Below, piece by piece: positions 51,734 to 60,842 of a DNA stretch of 64,000 nucleotides. The notes beneath the pieces were generated by a model. The model was not told where the DNA came from. It saw nothing but the letters and a program-made list of their open reading frames with translations, and ran no database searches. This DNA is from CAYUPI01 sp964446585 (GTDB lineage: Bacteria; Verrucomicrobiota; Verrucomicrobiia; Limisphaerales; UBA8199). Position 1 is the first letter of the stretch. Every line of letters starts with the position of its first letter. Both the position numbers and the translations under genes were made by a program. The DNA lies in contig CAYUPI010000013.1 of assembly GCA_964446585.1 (NCBI GenBank), forward strand, positions 1-64,000, written 5' to 3'.

Positions 51734-52573
51734 ATGACTGAAGCTTTAGCATCAAATAGTGCGCCTGTATTGGCGCGCATCGCTCTTTATGACCGCGCGG
51801 ACCACAGCGTGCGCCGCGGTGCGCTGTTGGGCTTGTGCATGCTCTTGGGCATTGCCCCGAGGGCATTGGCGCAGTTGCCGCAGAAAGGAGCTGCTGGTGT
51901 CTCCGCCGAGGGAACGCCGGGGACAACGCCTGAGACGGCTCGATTATCGCCGGGTGCTACGTCGTCTGCGCCGGCCCGCCCGGCGTTGGCGGCGCCGACG
52001 AATGCGCCGAGCGCGACCCTTACCAATCTGAGCGCGAACGTGCCCGATGATAAGTACAAGCTGCGCGTGGGCGACCGGGTCAGTTTGCAGATCCTCGAGG
52101 ACAGGGATTTGCCGAAAAGCCTGGTGCTGGCGGATTCCGGGGAATTGGATGTGCCTTACGTGGGCCGGGTGGCAGCATCAGACAAAACCTGCAAACAGCT
52201 CGCTGAGGAGCTGAAACATCTGCTCGAAAAAGAATATTATTACCGAGCGACAGTCGTTATCGCCCTGGATGTGGCCAACAAATTCCTGGGCCGCATTTAT
52301 GTCTGGGGACAGGTCAAAAATCAGGGGCCGATCGACATCTCCGTCAACGAAAACCTGACGGCGGGCAAAGCTATTCTGCGCGCCGGCGGTTTTGGCGATT
52401 TCGCGAACAAGAAGAAAGTAAAAGTGGTTCGCGCGTCGGGCGCAGACAGTTCGAGCAAGCAGAATTTCGAGTTGAACATGGTCGAGATTCTCGAGGACGG
52501 GAAAACAGAGAAGGACATTGTACTGCGCCCGGATGATTTCATCATCGTGCCTTCGCGTTTGATTAATTTTTAG
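51734..52573 (+). CDS. Polysaccharide export outer-membrane protein, Wza-like
   Basis: 279 residues. An internal signal peptide lies at about 27-47 (RRGALLGLCMLLGIAPRALA|Q), so the true start may be later than ATG 51734. A Pro/Ala-rich spacer runs to about 105. A Poly_export domain follows (YKLRVGDRVSLQILEDRDLP, SGELDVPYVGRVAASDKTCK), then an SLBB domain (RIYVWGQVKNQGPIDISVNE, ILRAGGFGDFANKKKVKVVR, RPDDFIIVPSRLINF). It forms the outer-membrane channel for capsule or exopolysaccharide. The Wzc-like gene follows within 16 bases. Confidence 0.93.
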   Translation: MTEALASNSAPVLARIALYDRADHSVRRGALLGLCMLLGIAPRALAQLPQKGAAGVSAEGTPGTTPETARLSPGATSSAPARPALAAPTNAPSATLTNLSANVPDDKYKLRVGDRVSLQILEDRDLPKSLVLADSGELDVPYVGRVAASDKTCKQLAEELKHLLEKEYYYRATVVIALDVANKFLGRIYVWGQVKNQGPIDISVNENLTAGKAILRAGGFGDFANKKKVKVVRASGADSSSKQNFELNMVEILEDGKTEKDIVLRPDDFIIVPSRLINF

Positions 52574-52588
52574 TCCGCTTTGCCCCCC

Positions 52589-54745
52589 ATGAATGACGAA
52601 ACAGCGCGGCCGACCCACGACCGTTCTGCCGCTCGAGCGCGATTTCTCGTAAAGCTTCAACGCTACGGAAATCTGTTGCGGCGAACGTGGTGGATATTGG
52701 CCATCGGCATTGGCGTCGGGGTGATGGTTCAGCTCATCCTTTCGCGGTTCGCGCCGGCGTCTTTTACGTCGGTCGGGCGGATGATCGTCAGCATCAAGCT
52801 GGCCATTCCGGAAGGCTCGGTCTATACGGAAGAGCTGAGCAATTTCCTGGGGACGCAAGCGGCGCTGATGCAGAGCGGCGTGGTGATCAATCGCGCACAC
52901 GCGCGCGTCGTTGCGCAAAAGCCGGACCAGGTGATGCAGCCGGTTGCGTTAAAAGTCTCCGTTCTTCCGAAGACAACCATTTTTGTCCTGCAAGCGACGG
53001 GCGCCGACCCGGCGTACACGCAGAGTTTTCTGCAATCGTGCATGGAAGAATACGCCGCGCTCAAGAAGGAGATGCGCGCGCAGACCTCGGACACGACATT
53101 CGCCGGGCTGACCGAGGAAGTGCTCCGTCTGGAGAAGGAGCTGAGGAAATCGGACCAGGAGATGGTGGATTTTCAAAGCACGAATAGTGTGGTGCTGCTG
53201 CAGGACCAGGGTAACAGCGCGGGCAATTATCTTGCGGCCCTCAACAATCGCCTGGCGGCCCTCAAGTCCGAATATGACCTGCTCGAAACGCTGACGCTGG
53301 ATCAAAACCTCGACCGTCAGCAGCAATTGAGCGGCGCACTGGCGGCGGGCCCTGATCCCGCGGACAAGTCCAATTCCGGGAATGGCGAGCGCCAGGACAG
53401 CGAATATCTCAAGGCCAAGCAGCAGATTCTGTTGCTCAGGGCCGATCAACAGGATTTGGGTCAATACCTTCGGCCAAAGCATCCCAAGATGATTGCGTTG
53501 AGCGAAGAAATTGCCCGGCGCGAACGGTTGCTGGACATCTTTCGCCGACAGAGCGCCGACCAGTTGTCCAGTCGGAAAGGCTCGCTTTCGATGCAGATCA
53601 AGAATCTGCAGAAAGACGTTAAGGAGTGGGACGCTAAGACACTCGAGATCAGCCGGAAGACGGCCGAATATCAACGGCTCAAGGCCAATTCCCAGCGCAT
53701 CCAGGCGCTGTATGACCGGCTGCTGGCAACTATGCAAACGTTGGACGTCAACAAGGAGATAAGTCCGGAAAGCGTCACGATCATGGAGAAGGCGTCGGCA
53801 GCATTTCCCGATCGGCCGGCACTTTCCCGGAAGCTGATGGTGGGCGGCCTCGTCGGTCTGGCCTGCGCGATTTTGCTGCTGTTGTTTATTGACCGCATGG
53901 ACGACCGCATGAACTCGTTTACCGAACTGCAGGAGCTCTTCGATGAGGCCGTGATGGGCCAGATTCCCCGGGAAAAGCCTGCCACTGCCGGCGGTGAGCT
54001 TAGTCTCATGCAACCGGACGATTCCCGGCATGCGTTTGTCGAGGCGTATCGCAATCTCCGCTCTTCGTTGCTCTACATGAGTGGCGCGGCCGAGCGGCCG
54101 AGGACCCTGCTGGTGACCAGTTCGGTGCCCAACGAAGGCAAATCGCTCACCGCGTCCAACCTGGCCATCGCGCTGGCGGCCACAGGAGCGCGCGTGCTGC
54201 TGGTGGATGCGGATTTGAGAAAAGGCGTGCTGCACAACCGCTTCGCGCTGCCCTCGGGCCCGGGCCTCTCCGAAGCTTTGGCCCAGGGGCTCAATTGGAC
54301 TGAGGCGGTGCGGCCGACGGGAACCCCGCAGCTTTCGTTGTTGCCGAGAGGTGCGTTCACTCAAAACTCGAGTGAGTTGTTTACCAGCGTCGCGGCGGAG
54401 CGGTTCCTGATCGAAGCGGCTGCGGCATACGAGTACGTGGTACTGGATACTGCCCCGGTCATGGCCGCCGATGATGTCACCAGCCTGGCGCCGCATTTGC
54501 ACGGCGCGCTTTTCATCGTTCGGGCTGAATTCACCTCTGCCCGCGTGGCTCGCGCCGCGCTCGAGTTGTTGTATCAACGCCAGGTCCGGGTGCTTGGCCT
54601 GGTCTTCAATGCCGTCCGGCCAAGCGTCGGCGATTATTACTATTACCACAAGTACAAGGATTATTATCATAAGTACCCCAGCGCCAGCTCCAGCGACGGA
54701 CACAAGTCCAAAGCTGGAAAGGGCCAAGTTTCGAGCCGGGTTTAG
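52589..54745 (+). CDS. Exopolysaccharide tyrosine autokinase, Wzz-BY-kinase fusion
   Basis: 718 residues from ATG 52589 (a TTG three codons earlier is possible). The Wzz-type N-terminal part has transmembrane helices at about 33-53 and 416-436 with a long coiled coil between. The BY-kinase has Walker A around 513-520 (SSVPNEGKSLTASN), Walker A' near 537 (LLVDADLRKG) and VVLDTAPVMAADD. A C-terminal Tyr cluster (GDYYYYHKYKDYYHKYPS) is the likely autophosphorylation tail. This is the chain-length and assembly partner of the Wza-like channel. No glycosyltransferases are adjacent, so the polymer cannot be named. Confidence 0.95.
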   Translation: MNDETARPTHDRSAARARFLVKLQRYGNLLRRTWWILAIGIGVGVMVQLILSRFAPASFTSVGRMIVSIKLAIPEGSVYTEELSNFLGTQAALMQSGVVINRAHARVVAQKPDQVMQPVALKVSVLPKTTIFVLQATGADPAYTQSFLQSCMEEYAALKKEMRAQTSDTTFAGLTEEVLRLEKELRKSDQEMVDFQSTNSVVLLQDQGNSAGNYLAALNNRLAALKSEYDLLETLTLDQNLDRQQQLSGALAAGPDPADKSNSGNGERQDSEYLKAKQQILLLRADQQDLGQYLRPKHPKMIALSEEIARRERLLDIFRRQSADQLSSRKGSLSMQIKNLQKDVKEWDAKTLEISRKTAEYQRLKANSQRIQALYDRLLATMQTLDVNKEISPESVTIMEKASAAFPDRPALSRKLMVGGLVGLACAILLLLFIDRMDDRMNSFTELQELFDEAVMGQIPREKPATAGGELSLMQPDDSRHAFVEAYRNLRSSLLYMSGAAERPRTLLVTSSVPNEGKSLTASNLAIALAATGARVLLVDADLRKGVLHNRFALPSGPGLSEALAQGLNWTEAVRPTGTPQLSLLPRGAFTQNSSELFTSVAAERFLIEAAAAYEYVVLDTAPVMAADDVTSLAPHLHGALFIVRAEFTSARVARAALELLYQRQVRVLGLVFNAVRPSVGDYYYYHKYKDYYHKYPSASSSDGHKSKAGKGQVSSRV

Positions 54746-54859
54746 CTGCTTATTTCTTGCTTCTTACCCGCCGCCAAATCGCGCGGGCGCCGGTCATCCT
54801 GACGCGCCGTCGCGTTTCTCCTTTCCTTTTGGGCGGCGGTGCCACATGTTTGCCGACTC

Positions 54860-56701
54860 ATGAACGATATTGATATTGAAAGTCTCAAGGGCATCGCCAA
54901 CCAGTTGCGAATTCATTCGATTTCCGCGACGACGGCAGCGGGGAGCGGACATCCGACATCGTGTTGTTCAGCCGCCGACCTGGTAGCCGCATTGTTTTTC
55001 GGTCACATGCGCTACGACCCGAAGAACCCCCATTATTGGAACAACGACCGGTTCATTCTCTCGAAAGGGCACGCCGCACCGTTGCTGTATGCGGCCTGGG
55101 CGGAGGCAGGACTCATTCCAACGGAAGAGCTGCTCAAGCTGCGGCAGCTTGGCAGCGATCTGGAAGGCCATCCGACGCCGCGGCTGGCGTTCGTCGATGT
55201 GGCGACTGGTTCGCTCGGGCAAGGCTTGAGCGTCGGCGTTGGCATGGCCTTGTGCGCGCGGCTGGACCACTTGGATTACCGCACCTACGTGTTGCTGGGC
55301 GACGGCGAATGCGCTGAAGGCGCAGTCTGGGAGGCGGCATCGCTGGCTGGAATTCATCAGTTGAACAATCTGGTGGCCGTGGTCGATGTGAACCGGCTGG
55401 GCCAGAGCCAACCCACCGCCTTCGGGCACGATCTGAATGTTTACAAGCGGCGGTTCGAAGCTTTCGGATGGCGCACAGAAGAAATTGACGGCCACGATAT
55501 CGAGGAGATCCTGGAAGTGCTGGCGGCGGTTGGGCTCGGCAACCAGCCGCTGGTCATCCTTGCCAAGACTCTTAAAGGCGCCGGGGTGTCATTCATTCAG
55601 GACCGTGAAGGTTGGCACGGCCGGCCGTTGTCCAAGGAGGAAGCCGCCCGCGCAATTGCGGAGCTGCAACCGAGCGCAAAATCCGGCCTGGGCCATGCGA
55701 TTTCTCAGCCTGCTCAGATGCCCGCCCCAAAAAATGACGCGCCGGCGAGCTATCCTCCACTGAGCTACAAAATCGGAGAATCGGTGGCCACACGCGAGGC
55801 CTACGGCAACGCCTTGGCTCGGATGGGTGAGGTCGATCCGCGCATCGTGGCCATGGATGGCGACACGAAAAACTCCACTTATGCCGAGAAGTTTTTCAAA
55901 AAATTCCCCAATCGATTTACGGAAAGTTTCATCGCCGAGCAGAGCATGGTGGGCGTGGCAACCGGCTTCGGTGCCCGGGGCAAAGTTCCGTTTGTGTCCA
56001 CCTTCGCCTGTTTCCTCTCGCGTGCCTTCGATCAGATTCGGGTCGCCGGCATTTCGATGGCGAATCTCAAGCTGACCGGCTCGCACGTGGGAGTGAGCAT
56101 CGGTGAAGACGGCCCTTCACAGATGGGTTTGGAAGATCTCGCCATGACGCGGGCGACAGCCGGCAGCACGGTGTTGTATCCCAGCGACGCGGTTTGCGCG
56201 GAAAAGCTGGTCGAGCGGATGGCCGAGCACCGCGGGATATGTTTCCTGCGCACCTCGCGCCCCCGGATGCCGGTCATTTACAATAATGATGAACAATTCA
56301 CCATTGGAGGCGCGAAAGTATTGCGCCAGTCGCCGGGTGATAAAGTCACCGTCGTCGCCGCGGGCGTGACTTTGTTCGAGGCGCTGAAGGCAGCGGACGA
56401 ATTAAAGGGTCAAGGGATAGGCGTCACGGTCATCGATGCGTATAGTATTAAACCGCTGGCCAAGGACGTCATCCAATCGGCAGCCTCGCGCACCAACAAC
56501 CAGGTCATCACTGTCGAAGACCATTACGCCGAGGGCGGGCTCGGGGATGCCGTCGCGGGAGAGTTGAGCGCACTCGGCATGGCGGTCCACAAACTGGCTG
56601 TGCGCGAACTGCCGCACTCGGGGAAAGCCGAGGAATTACTGGCGAAGTATGGGATTGATGCGGCAGCGATTGTAGCGAAGGTTAAGTCGTTAAATAGTTG
56701 A
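54860..56701 (+). CDS. tkt: Transketolase, short animal-like type
   Basis: 613 residues from ATG 54860. It transfers two-carbon units between sugar phosphates with TPP. Motifs: ISATTAAGSGHPTSCCSAAD, RFILSKGHAAPLLYAAWAEA, GDGECAEGAVWEAASLAGI for TPP/Mg, VNRLGQSQPT, ATREAYGNALARMGEVDPRI, AMDGDTKNSTYAEKF and GSHVGVSIGEDGPSQMGLED. Length and wording follow vertebrate transketolases (about 620 residues) more closely than the usual 660-residue bacterial enzyme. The stop overlaps the start of the next gene as TTGA. Confidence 0.97.
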   Translation: MNDIDIESLKGIANQLRIHSISATTAAGSGHPTSCCSAADLVAALFFGHMRYDPKNPHYWNNDRFILSKGHAAPLLYAAWAEAGLIPTEELLKLRQLGSDLEGHPTPRLAFVDVATGSLGQGLSVGVGMALCARLDHLDYRTYVLLGDGECAEGAVWEAASLAGIHQLNNLVAVVDVNRLGQSQPTAFGHDLNVYKRRFEAFGWRTEEIDGHDIEEILEVLAAVGLGNQPLVILAKTLKGAGVSFIQDREGWHGRPLSKEEAARAIAELQPSAKSGLGHAISQPAQMPAPKNDAPASYPPLSYKIGESVATREAYGNALARMGEVDPRIVAMDGDTKNSTYAEKFFKKFPNRFTESFIAEQSMVGVATGFGARGKVPFVSTFACFLSRAFDQIRVAGISMANLKLTGSHVGVSIGEDGPSQMGLEDLAMTRATAGSTVLYPSDAVCAEKLVERMAEHRGICFLRTSRPRMPVIYNNDEQFTIGGAKVLRQSPGDKVTVVAAGVTLFEALKAADELKGQGIGVTVIDAYSIKPLAKDVIQSAASRTNNQVITVEDHYAEGGLGDAVAGELSALGMAVHKLAVRELPHSGKAEELLAKYGIDAAAIVAKVKSLNS

Positions 56702-57873
56702 ACCGTGGTCGCAATTCAAAACGGGCTGTCAAGTCCCGAACGAGTGCTTTGCGCCAGGGGCTGAGGCCCGGGCTCATCGTCGTCGTTGTCTTGTGCTGGT
56801 CAGCCGCCCTGTCAGCGGCGACAAATGTTTGCGAGATCTGTGGTAGACCGCTCGGCACCGAGGCGTTCATTGTCCAGGACAGGGTCAGCTTGGCGAAAAA
56901 GGAAGTCTGCTCCCCCTGCGTGCTATCGGGCACGAACTGTTTCATCTGCGGCCTGCCAGCCAGGAACAATATTACTGAATTGTCCGATGGCCGAGTGTTG
57001 TGCGAGCGAGATGCCGCCACGTCGGTGTTGACGCAGCAGGACGGAACGCGTAACTGCCGCGAAACCAGGCAGAGCCTTGGGCGGCTCTTTTGGAAATACC
57101 TGGCTTTTCCGGAGACGAACGTCGGCGTCACTCTGGTCGATCGCATTCATTTGCAGGAGGAGTTCAAGGTTCCTGGCAACGACCAGCCCTGCCCGAACGT
57201 CTGGGGCCATGAGCGGTCGCTGACAAACGCCGCGGGCTGGCACCACGAGATAAGCGTTCTGAGCGGATTGCCTCTTGCCGGGTTCGCCGCCACCTGCGCC
57301 CACGAATACACCCACGCATGGATGAACGAAAGCCTTTCCCTGGAGCGAAAAAAGGGGCTGAGCCGCGATTCGGTGGAAGGGTTTTGCGAACTCATTGCCT
57401 TCCTGCTGATGGAATCACAACTCGAGGAGGGCCAAAAAGAACTGATCAAGCTCAACGCCTATACGCGCGGCCAGATCGATCTGTTTATCGAAGCCGAGCA
57501 ACGTTACGGCTTTAATGACGTGCTGAAATGGGTGAAATACGGTGCCGATGATCGGTTACGGGCTGACGAGTTGGCCCGCATCCGAAAAATCGACCTGCCG
57601 CAGACGGCAACTCGCCTGCCCGGGAGTTCAGCGGATCACGCCAATCCGAATGTAGCTGTCCCTGAATTTTTGACGCTGAAAGCCATTTTTTGGCGGCAAT
57701 CACAGCCATTGGCGATCATCAACGATCAAACTTTTGGGCCGCTGGAAGAGGCTGAAGTGCGCCTCGGTTCAAGCAAGGTGGTGATTCGCTGCCTTGAGAT
57801 CCGCAAGGACGGCGTCCGGGTACGGATGGTGGGCAGTGGAGAAGAGCGGGAGTTGACACTGACAGGTCGATGA
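56698..57873 (+). CDS. Secreted DA1-like metallopeptidase with Cys-rich LIM-like region
   Basis: 391 residues from a TTG start overlapping the transketolase stop. A signal-like helix lies at about 24-41 (GLIVVVVLCWSAALSAATN). A Cys-rich region (CEICGRPLG ... CSPC ... CFICGLPARN ... LCERD) looks like a LIM-type zinc finger. The peptidase part has the HExxH site in CAHEYTHAWMNE and a downstream Glu in SVEGFCELIAFLLME, the order seen in the DA1-like family of plants and some bacteria. The C-terminus (about 325-391) is a small beta domain. Likely a periplasmic zinc protease; substrate unknown. Confidence 0.8.
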   Translation: MNRGRNSKRAVKSRTSALRQGLRPGLIVVVVLCWSAALSAATNVCEICGRPLGTEAFIVQDRVSLAKKEVCSPCVLSGTNCFICGLPARNNITELSDGRVLCERDAATSVLTQQDGTRNCRETRQSLGRLFWKYLAFPETNVGVTLVDRIHLQEEFKVPGNDQPCPNVWGHERSLTNAAGWHHEISVLSGLPLAGFAATCAHEYTHAWMNESLSLERKKGLSRDSVEGFCELIAFLLMESQLEEGQKELIKLNAYTRGQIDLFIEAEQRYGFNDVLKWVKYGADDRLRADELARIRKIDLPQTATRLPGSSADHANPNVAVPEFLTLKAIFWRQSQPLAIINDQTFGPLEEAEVRLGSSKVVIRCLEIRKDGVRVRMVGSGEERELTLTGR

Positions 57874-58013
57874 GGCCGAGGCGCTGTCCGCAGCCCTTCC
57901 CCCCATTGTCCGCCGATGAAAAATGGGCCGACTGACGTCAGCGGCCACACTAATACCTACGGCAACATAATCCCATTTGCTTACCGGGCTTACATGGAGC
58001 ATGCTTCCGATCA

Positions 58014-58574
58014 ATGGCGGAGCCGGAACAATTTCTGAAAGGGCAGTTGCTGCTCGATAGCGGTCAACTGCGCGGCTCCTTCTTCCAACGAACTGTTGTA
58101 CTGATCTGCCAGCACGACGCCGAGGGCGCTTTCGGCCTGGTGCTCAATCGCAGCAGCGGCCGGAGCGTGGGCGACGTGCTCGTCGCCGACTTGCCGGACA
58201 CACTGAAGTCTTGTCCGCTGTACCTCGGCGGACCGGTGCAACCAACGGCCCTGAGTTTTCTGCATACAGACGCATTTATCCCCGATGCCAACGTGCTCCC
58301 GAACCTGAGCCTGGGTCACTCGCTGGACAGTTTGATCGACCTCGGCGAATCATTGTCCTCAACACAGAAGACCAAAATGTTTGTCGGTTATGCCGGATGG
58401 AGCCCCGGGCAACTTGAAGAGGAGATGAAACGCAAAGCCTGGCTGACGCATCCCGCGTCGCTCGAGCTGGTCTTCGACGTCAAGCCCGATGAACTCTGGC
58501 AGATTATTTTGCGCCAGAAAGGTTGGAAGTATAGATTGCTGGCGCAAATGCCCGAGGATTTGTCCCTGAATTAG
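58014..58574 (+). CDS. YqgE/AlgH family protein
   Basis: 186 residues, usual length. Family motifs: FLKGQLLLDSGQLRGSFFQR, VVLICQHDAEGAFGLVLNRS, LYLGGPVQPTALSFLH, MFVGYAGWSPGQLEEEMKRK and DELWQIILRQKGWKY. The family is widespread and its biochemical role is not settled. Its 5' gap of 140 bases holds a partial family-C element near 57926-57949 (GGCCGACTGACGTCAGCGG). Confidence 0.95.
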   Translation: MAEPEQFLKGQLLLDSGQLRGSFFQRTVVLICQHDAEGAFGLVLNRSSGRSVGDVLVADLPDTLKSCPLYLGGPVQPTALSFLHTDAFIPDANVLPNLSLGHSLDSLIDLGESLSSTQKTKMFVGYAGWSPGQLEEEMKRKAWLTHPASLELVFDVKPDELWQIILRQKGWKYRLLAQMPEDLSLN

Positions 58575-58649
58575 CATCGCTCGCTGAGCAGCACCGCGGA
58601 TGGGAGTGGGCGCCAGGAGCATTCTCCGAAAAATCCGCGTTCTGGCCTC

Positions 58650-58709
58650 GTGTATCCAGTAATCAGTGATCAGGAACCTGCTTCCAGAATCCAGTATCCA
58701 GTCACCGCC
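58650..58709. repeat. ATCCAGTA-type repeat tract
   Basis: TATCCAGTAATCAGTGATCA followed by CCAGAATCCAGTATCCAGTC. The iterated ATCCAGTA units resemble other dispersed intergenic repeats but have no second copy in this window. Confidence 0.45.
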
Positions 58710-58729
58710 AATCCGATTACAATCAAACC

Positions 58730-59830
58730 GTGATTCGGAACATCATCTTTGATTGGTCGGGCACATTGGTGGACGACCTGCCTGCAGTCTGGAAAGCGAC
58801 CAATTACGTGCTTGCCAAAGCCGAGCAGTCAGAAATGAGCCTCGAAGAGTTCCGCGCTGAATTTTGCCTGCCGTTCACCACTTTTTACGACCGCTACGTC
58901 CCGCACATTCCGCTTTCACAGTGCGAGGTTTGGTTTCACACGCGCTTCCGGCAGGTGCAGGATTTGGTTAGCGAATTGCCCCATGCCCGCGATTTCCTCG
59001 AATTTTGCCGCGACCGCAAACTCCGCACTTTCCTGCTCAGCACGGTTCATCGCGATCATTTCGCCGTGCAATCGGCCATCACCGGTTTCGACAGGTATTT
59101 GGAAAGGCCGTACATCGAAGTCTGGGACAAGCGAAAGAAAATCCACGAAATTCTGGAGGAGAATCAGTTGGAGCCAGACGAGACGCTCTTCATTGGCGAT
59201 ATGCAGCACGATATCGAGACTGCGCGCCACGGCGGCATTCACTCGTGCGCAGTCCTGACCGGCTACAACACACTGGAGCAATTGCGGGCAGCCGAACCGG
59301 ACGTTATCGTCGAGCACCTGCGCGAGTTGCGTGAGACTCTGGAGACCAACGACCTGAATCTCAGGCCGCCAGCCGCTCAGTCCGGGGAACGCCCTGCTCC
59401 GATCGTCACGGTCGGGGCGTTGATTCTTGATGCGGCGGGCCGGGCACTCGTGGTTCGCACGCATAAGTGGTCGAATCTATGGGGGATTCCCGGAGGCAAG
59501 GTGCAGTGGGGCGAGAGTTGTTCAGATGCTTTGCGACGGGAAATCAGGGAAGAGACCGGCCTCGAAGCGACCGAGATTGAATTCGTGCTCGTGCAAGACT
59601 GCATTCACTCAAAGGAATTCTATCAGGATGCTCATTTCATCCTGTTGAACTACACCTGCCGCTGCGTTGGTGAGCCGGTTGTGAGGTTGAATCACGAGGC
59701 AAGCGAATATCGCTGGGTGCCACTCGAGCAGACGCTGAAGATGCGTCTGAACGAGCCGACTCGAGCGCTGTTGCGGGCCGTGCTCGACGATGCTGCGGTG
59801 ACTCGACGCGCTGTGCCTGTGACCGGGTAA
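58730..59830 (+). CDS. HAD hydrolase-Nudix hydrolase fusion
   Basis: 366 residues from a GTG start. Residues 1-215 are a HAD hydrolase: nucleophile D8 in FDWSGTLVDD, motif II LLSTVHRD, and FIGDMQHDIETA with D157. The usual second Asp (D-x-D) is Ser10, as in phosphonatase-like HADs. Residues 224-355 are a Nudix domain with a perfect Nudix box at 256-278 (GKVQWGESCSDALRREIREE). folB starts 20 bases downstream. Because dihydroneopterin triphosphate must lose pyrophosphate and then phosphate before FolB, a folate role for both halves is an attractive inference. Confidence 0.93.
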   Translation: MIRNIIFDWSGTLVDDLPAVWKATNYVLAKAEQSEMSLEEFRAEFCLPFTTFYDRYVPHIPLSQCEVWFHTRFRQVQDLVSELPHARDFLEFCRDRKLRTFLLSTVHRDHFAVQSAITGFDRYLERPYIEVWDKRKKIHEILEENQLEPDETLFIGDMQHDIETARHGGIHSCAVLTGYNTLEQLRAAEPDVIVEHLRELRETLETNDLNLRPPAAQSGERPAPIVTVGALILDAAGRALVVRTHKWSNLWGIPGGKVQWGESCSDALRREIREETGLEATEIEFVLVQDCIHSKEFYQDAHFILLNYTCRCVGEPVVRLNHEASEYRWVPLEQTLKMRLNEPTRALLRAVLDDAAVTRRAVPVTG

Positions 59831-59850
59831 TTGCTGAACGAAAGCGCGCC

Positions 59851-60201
59851 ATGTCCAGAATTACCATCGTCGATCTGGAAGTGTTCTATTGCATCGGAGT
59901 CACGGATGAAGAGCGAGCCAAGCCGCAACGGCTTCTCGTAACCGTCGATATGAATTTCGATATTTCCACTGCGGCAGTTAGCGATCGGATCGAGAAAACC
60001 ATTGACTACCACACCGTTGCGCAGGAACTGATCAACTTCGGCAAGAATCGGAGCTGGAAACTGGTAGAAAGACTGGTGACGAACATCGCAGATCGGATCC
60101 TGTCCGAATACCGACCCCAGGCCGTTATGGTGGAGGTGAAGAAGTTTGCGCTGGAACAGGCCCGCTATGTGGCCGTCAGCCTAGCCAAGGCTCGAAGTTG
60201 A
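59851..60201 (+). CDS. folB: Dihydroneopterin aldolase FolB
   Basis: 116 residues, normal length. FolB converts 7,8-dihydroneopterin to hydroxymethyl-dihydropterin in folate synthesis. Motifs: ITIVDLEVFYCIGVTDEERA, KPQRLLVTVDMNFD, KTIDYHTVAQELINF, WKLVERLVTNIADRIL and VMVEVKKFALEQARYVAVSL with the conserved Glu and Lys. The octameric T-fold is expected in the cytoplasm. It lies immediately downstream of the HAD-Nudix fusion. It is convergent with the CBS gene, with only 27 bases between. Confidence 0.96.
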   Translation: MSRITIVDLEVFYCIGVTDEERAKPQRLLVTVDMNFDISTAAVSDRIEKTIDYHTVAQELINFGKNRSWKLVERLVTNIADRILSEYRPQAVMVEVKKFALEQARYVAVSLAKARS

Positions 60202-60228
60202 AACCGGGCCCTGCGCACGCGAGCCCAG

Positions 60229-60675
60229 TTAAGCCGAATAGCCGGCAATGTAGGTTTGCAACTGATGAATGGTACTGTTCTGCGTGGTGATGATCCAGTT
60301 GACAAGGTCGCCAATGGAAATGATTCCGACGATCTGGCCGGCGTCGAGAACCGGCAGGTGCCGGACGCGATGCTCGGTCATCAGGCGCATGCAATCGTCC
60401 ACCGTGTGGCTCGGCGTCACATGAATGATGTCTCCCGAGAGAATTTCCTTTACCGCTGTTTGTTTCGACGATTTGCCTTTGAGCGCAACTTTCCGAGTAT
60501 AATCTCGTTCGGTCAGGATGCCAACCAGCTTGCCCTGCTCCGTCACGAGCAGTGCGCCAATGTTCTTGTCGGCCATGATCTGGATGGCCTCAAAAACGGT
60601 GATGTCAGGAGAAACACTCCAGACAGTCGCGCCCTTCTGGGTCAAAATTTCGTGGATCGTCCCGCTGTGGTTCAT
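60229..60675 (-). CDS. CBS-domain protein (paired CBS)
   Basis: 148 residues consisting of two CBS motifs: residues 15-70 (VSPDITVFEAIQIMADKNIG, LVGILTERDYTRKV) and 75-135 (HTVDDCMRLMTEHRVRHLPV, IVGIISIGDLVNW). There is no attached enzyme or channel. Such stand-alone CBS pairs bind adenosine nucleotides and regulate partners. The partner here is unknown; the divergent alcohol dehydrogenase gene lies 167 bases away. Confidence 0.94.
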   Translation of the reverse strand: MNHSGTIHEILTQKGATVWSVSPDITVFEAIQIMADKNIGALLVTEQGKLVGILTERDYTRKVALKGKSSKQTAVKEILSGDIIHVTPSHTVDDCMRLMTEHRVRHLPVLDAGQIVGIISIGDLVNWIITTQNSTIHQLQTYIAGYSA

Positions 60676-60842
60676 CGCCGCCCTCTTGGCATGATCGGTA
60701 GGGACGCGCGCAGGGGCGTGGAACTCTGGGGCGGATGGGCCGTCCCAACCCTTCCAAAACCCGGATCACCGCGCAGCTTCATGCCTGAAGCTATTTCAGA
60801 TCAAAGGCCTCAAATTTTCAAGAAAGAAAAACCGCAAATTTC

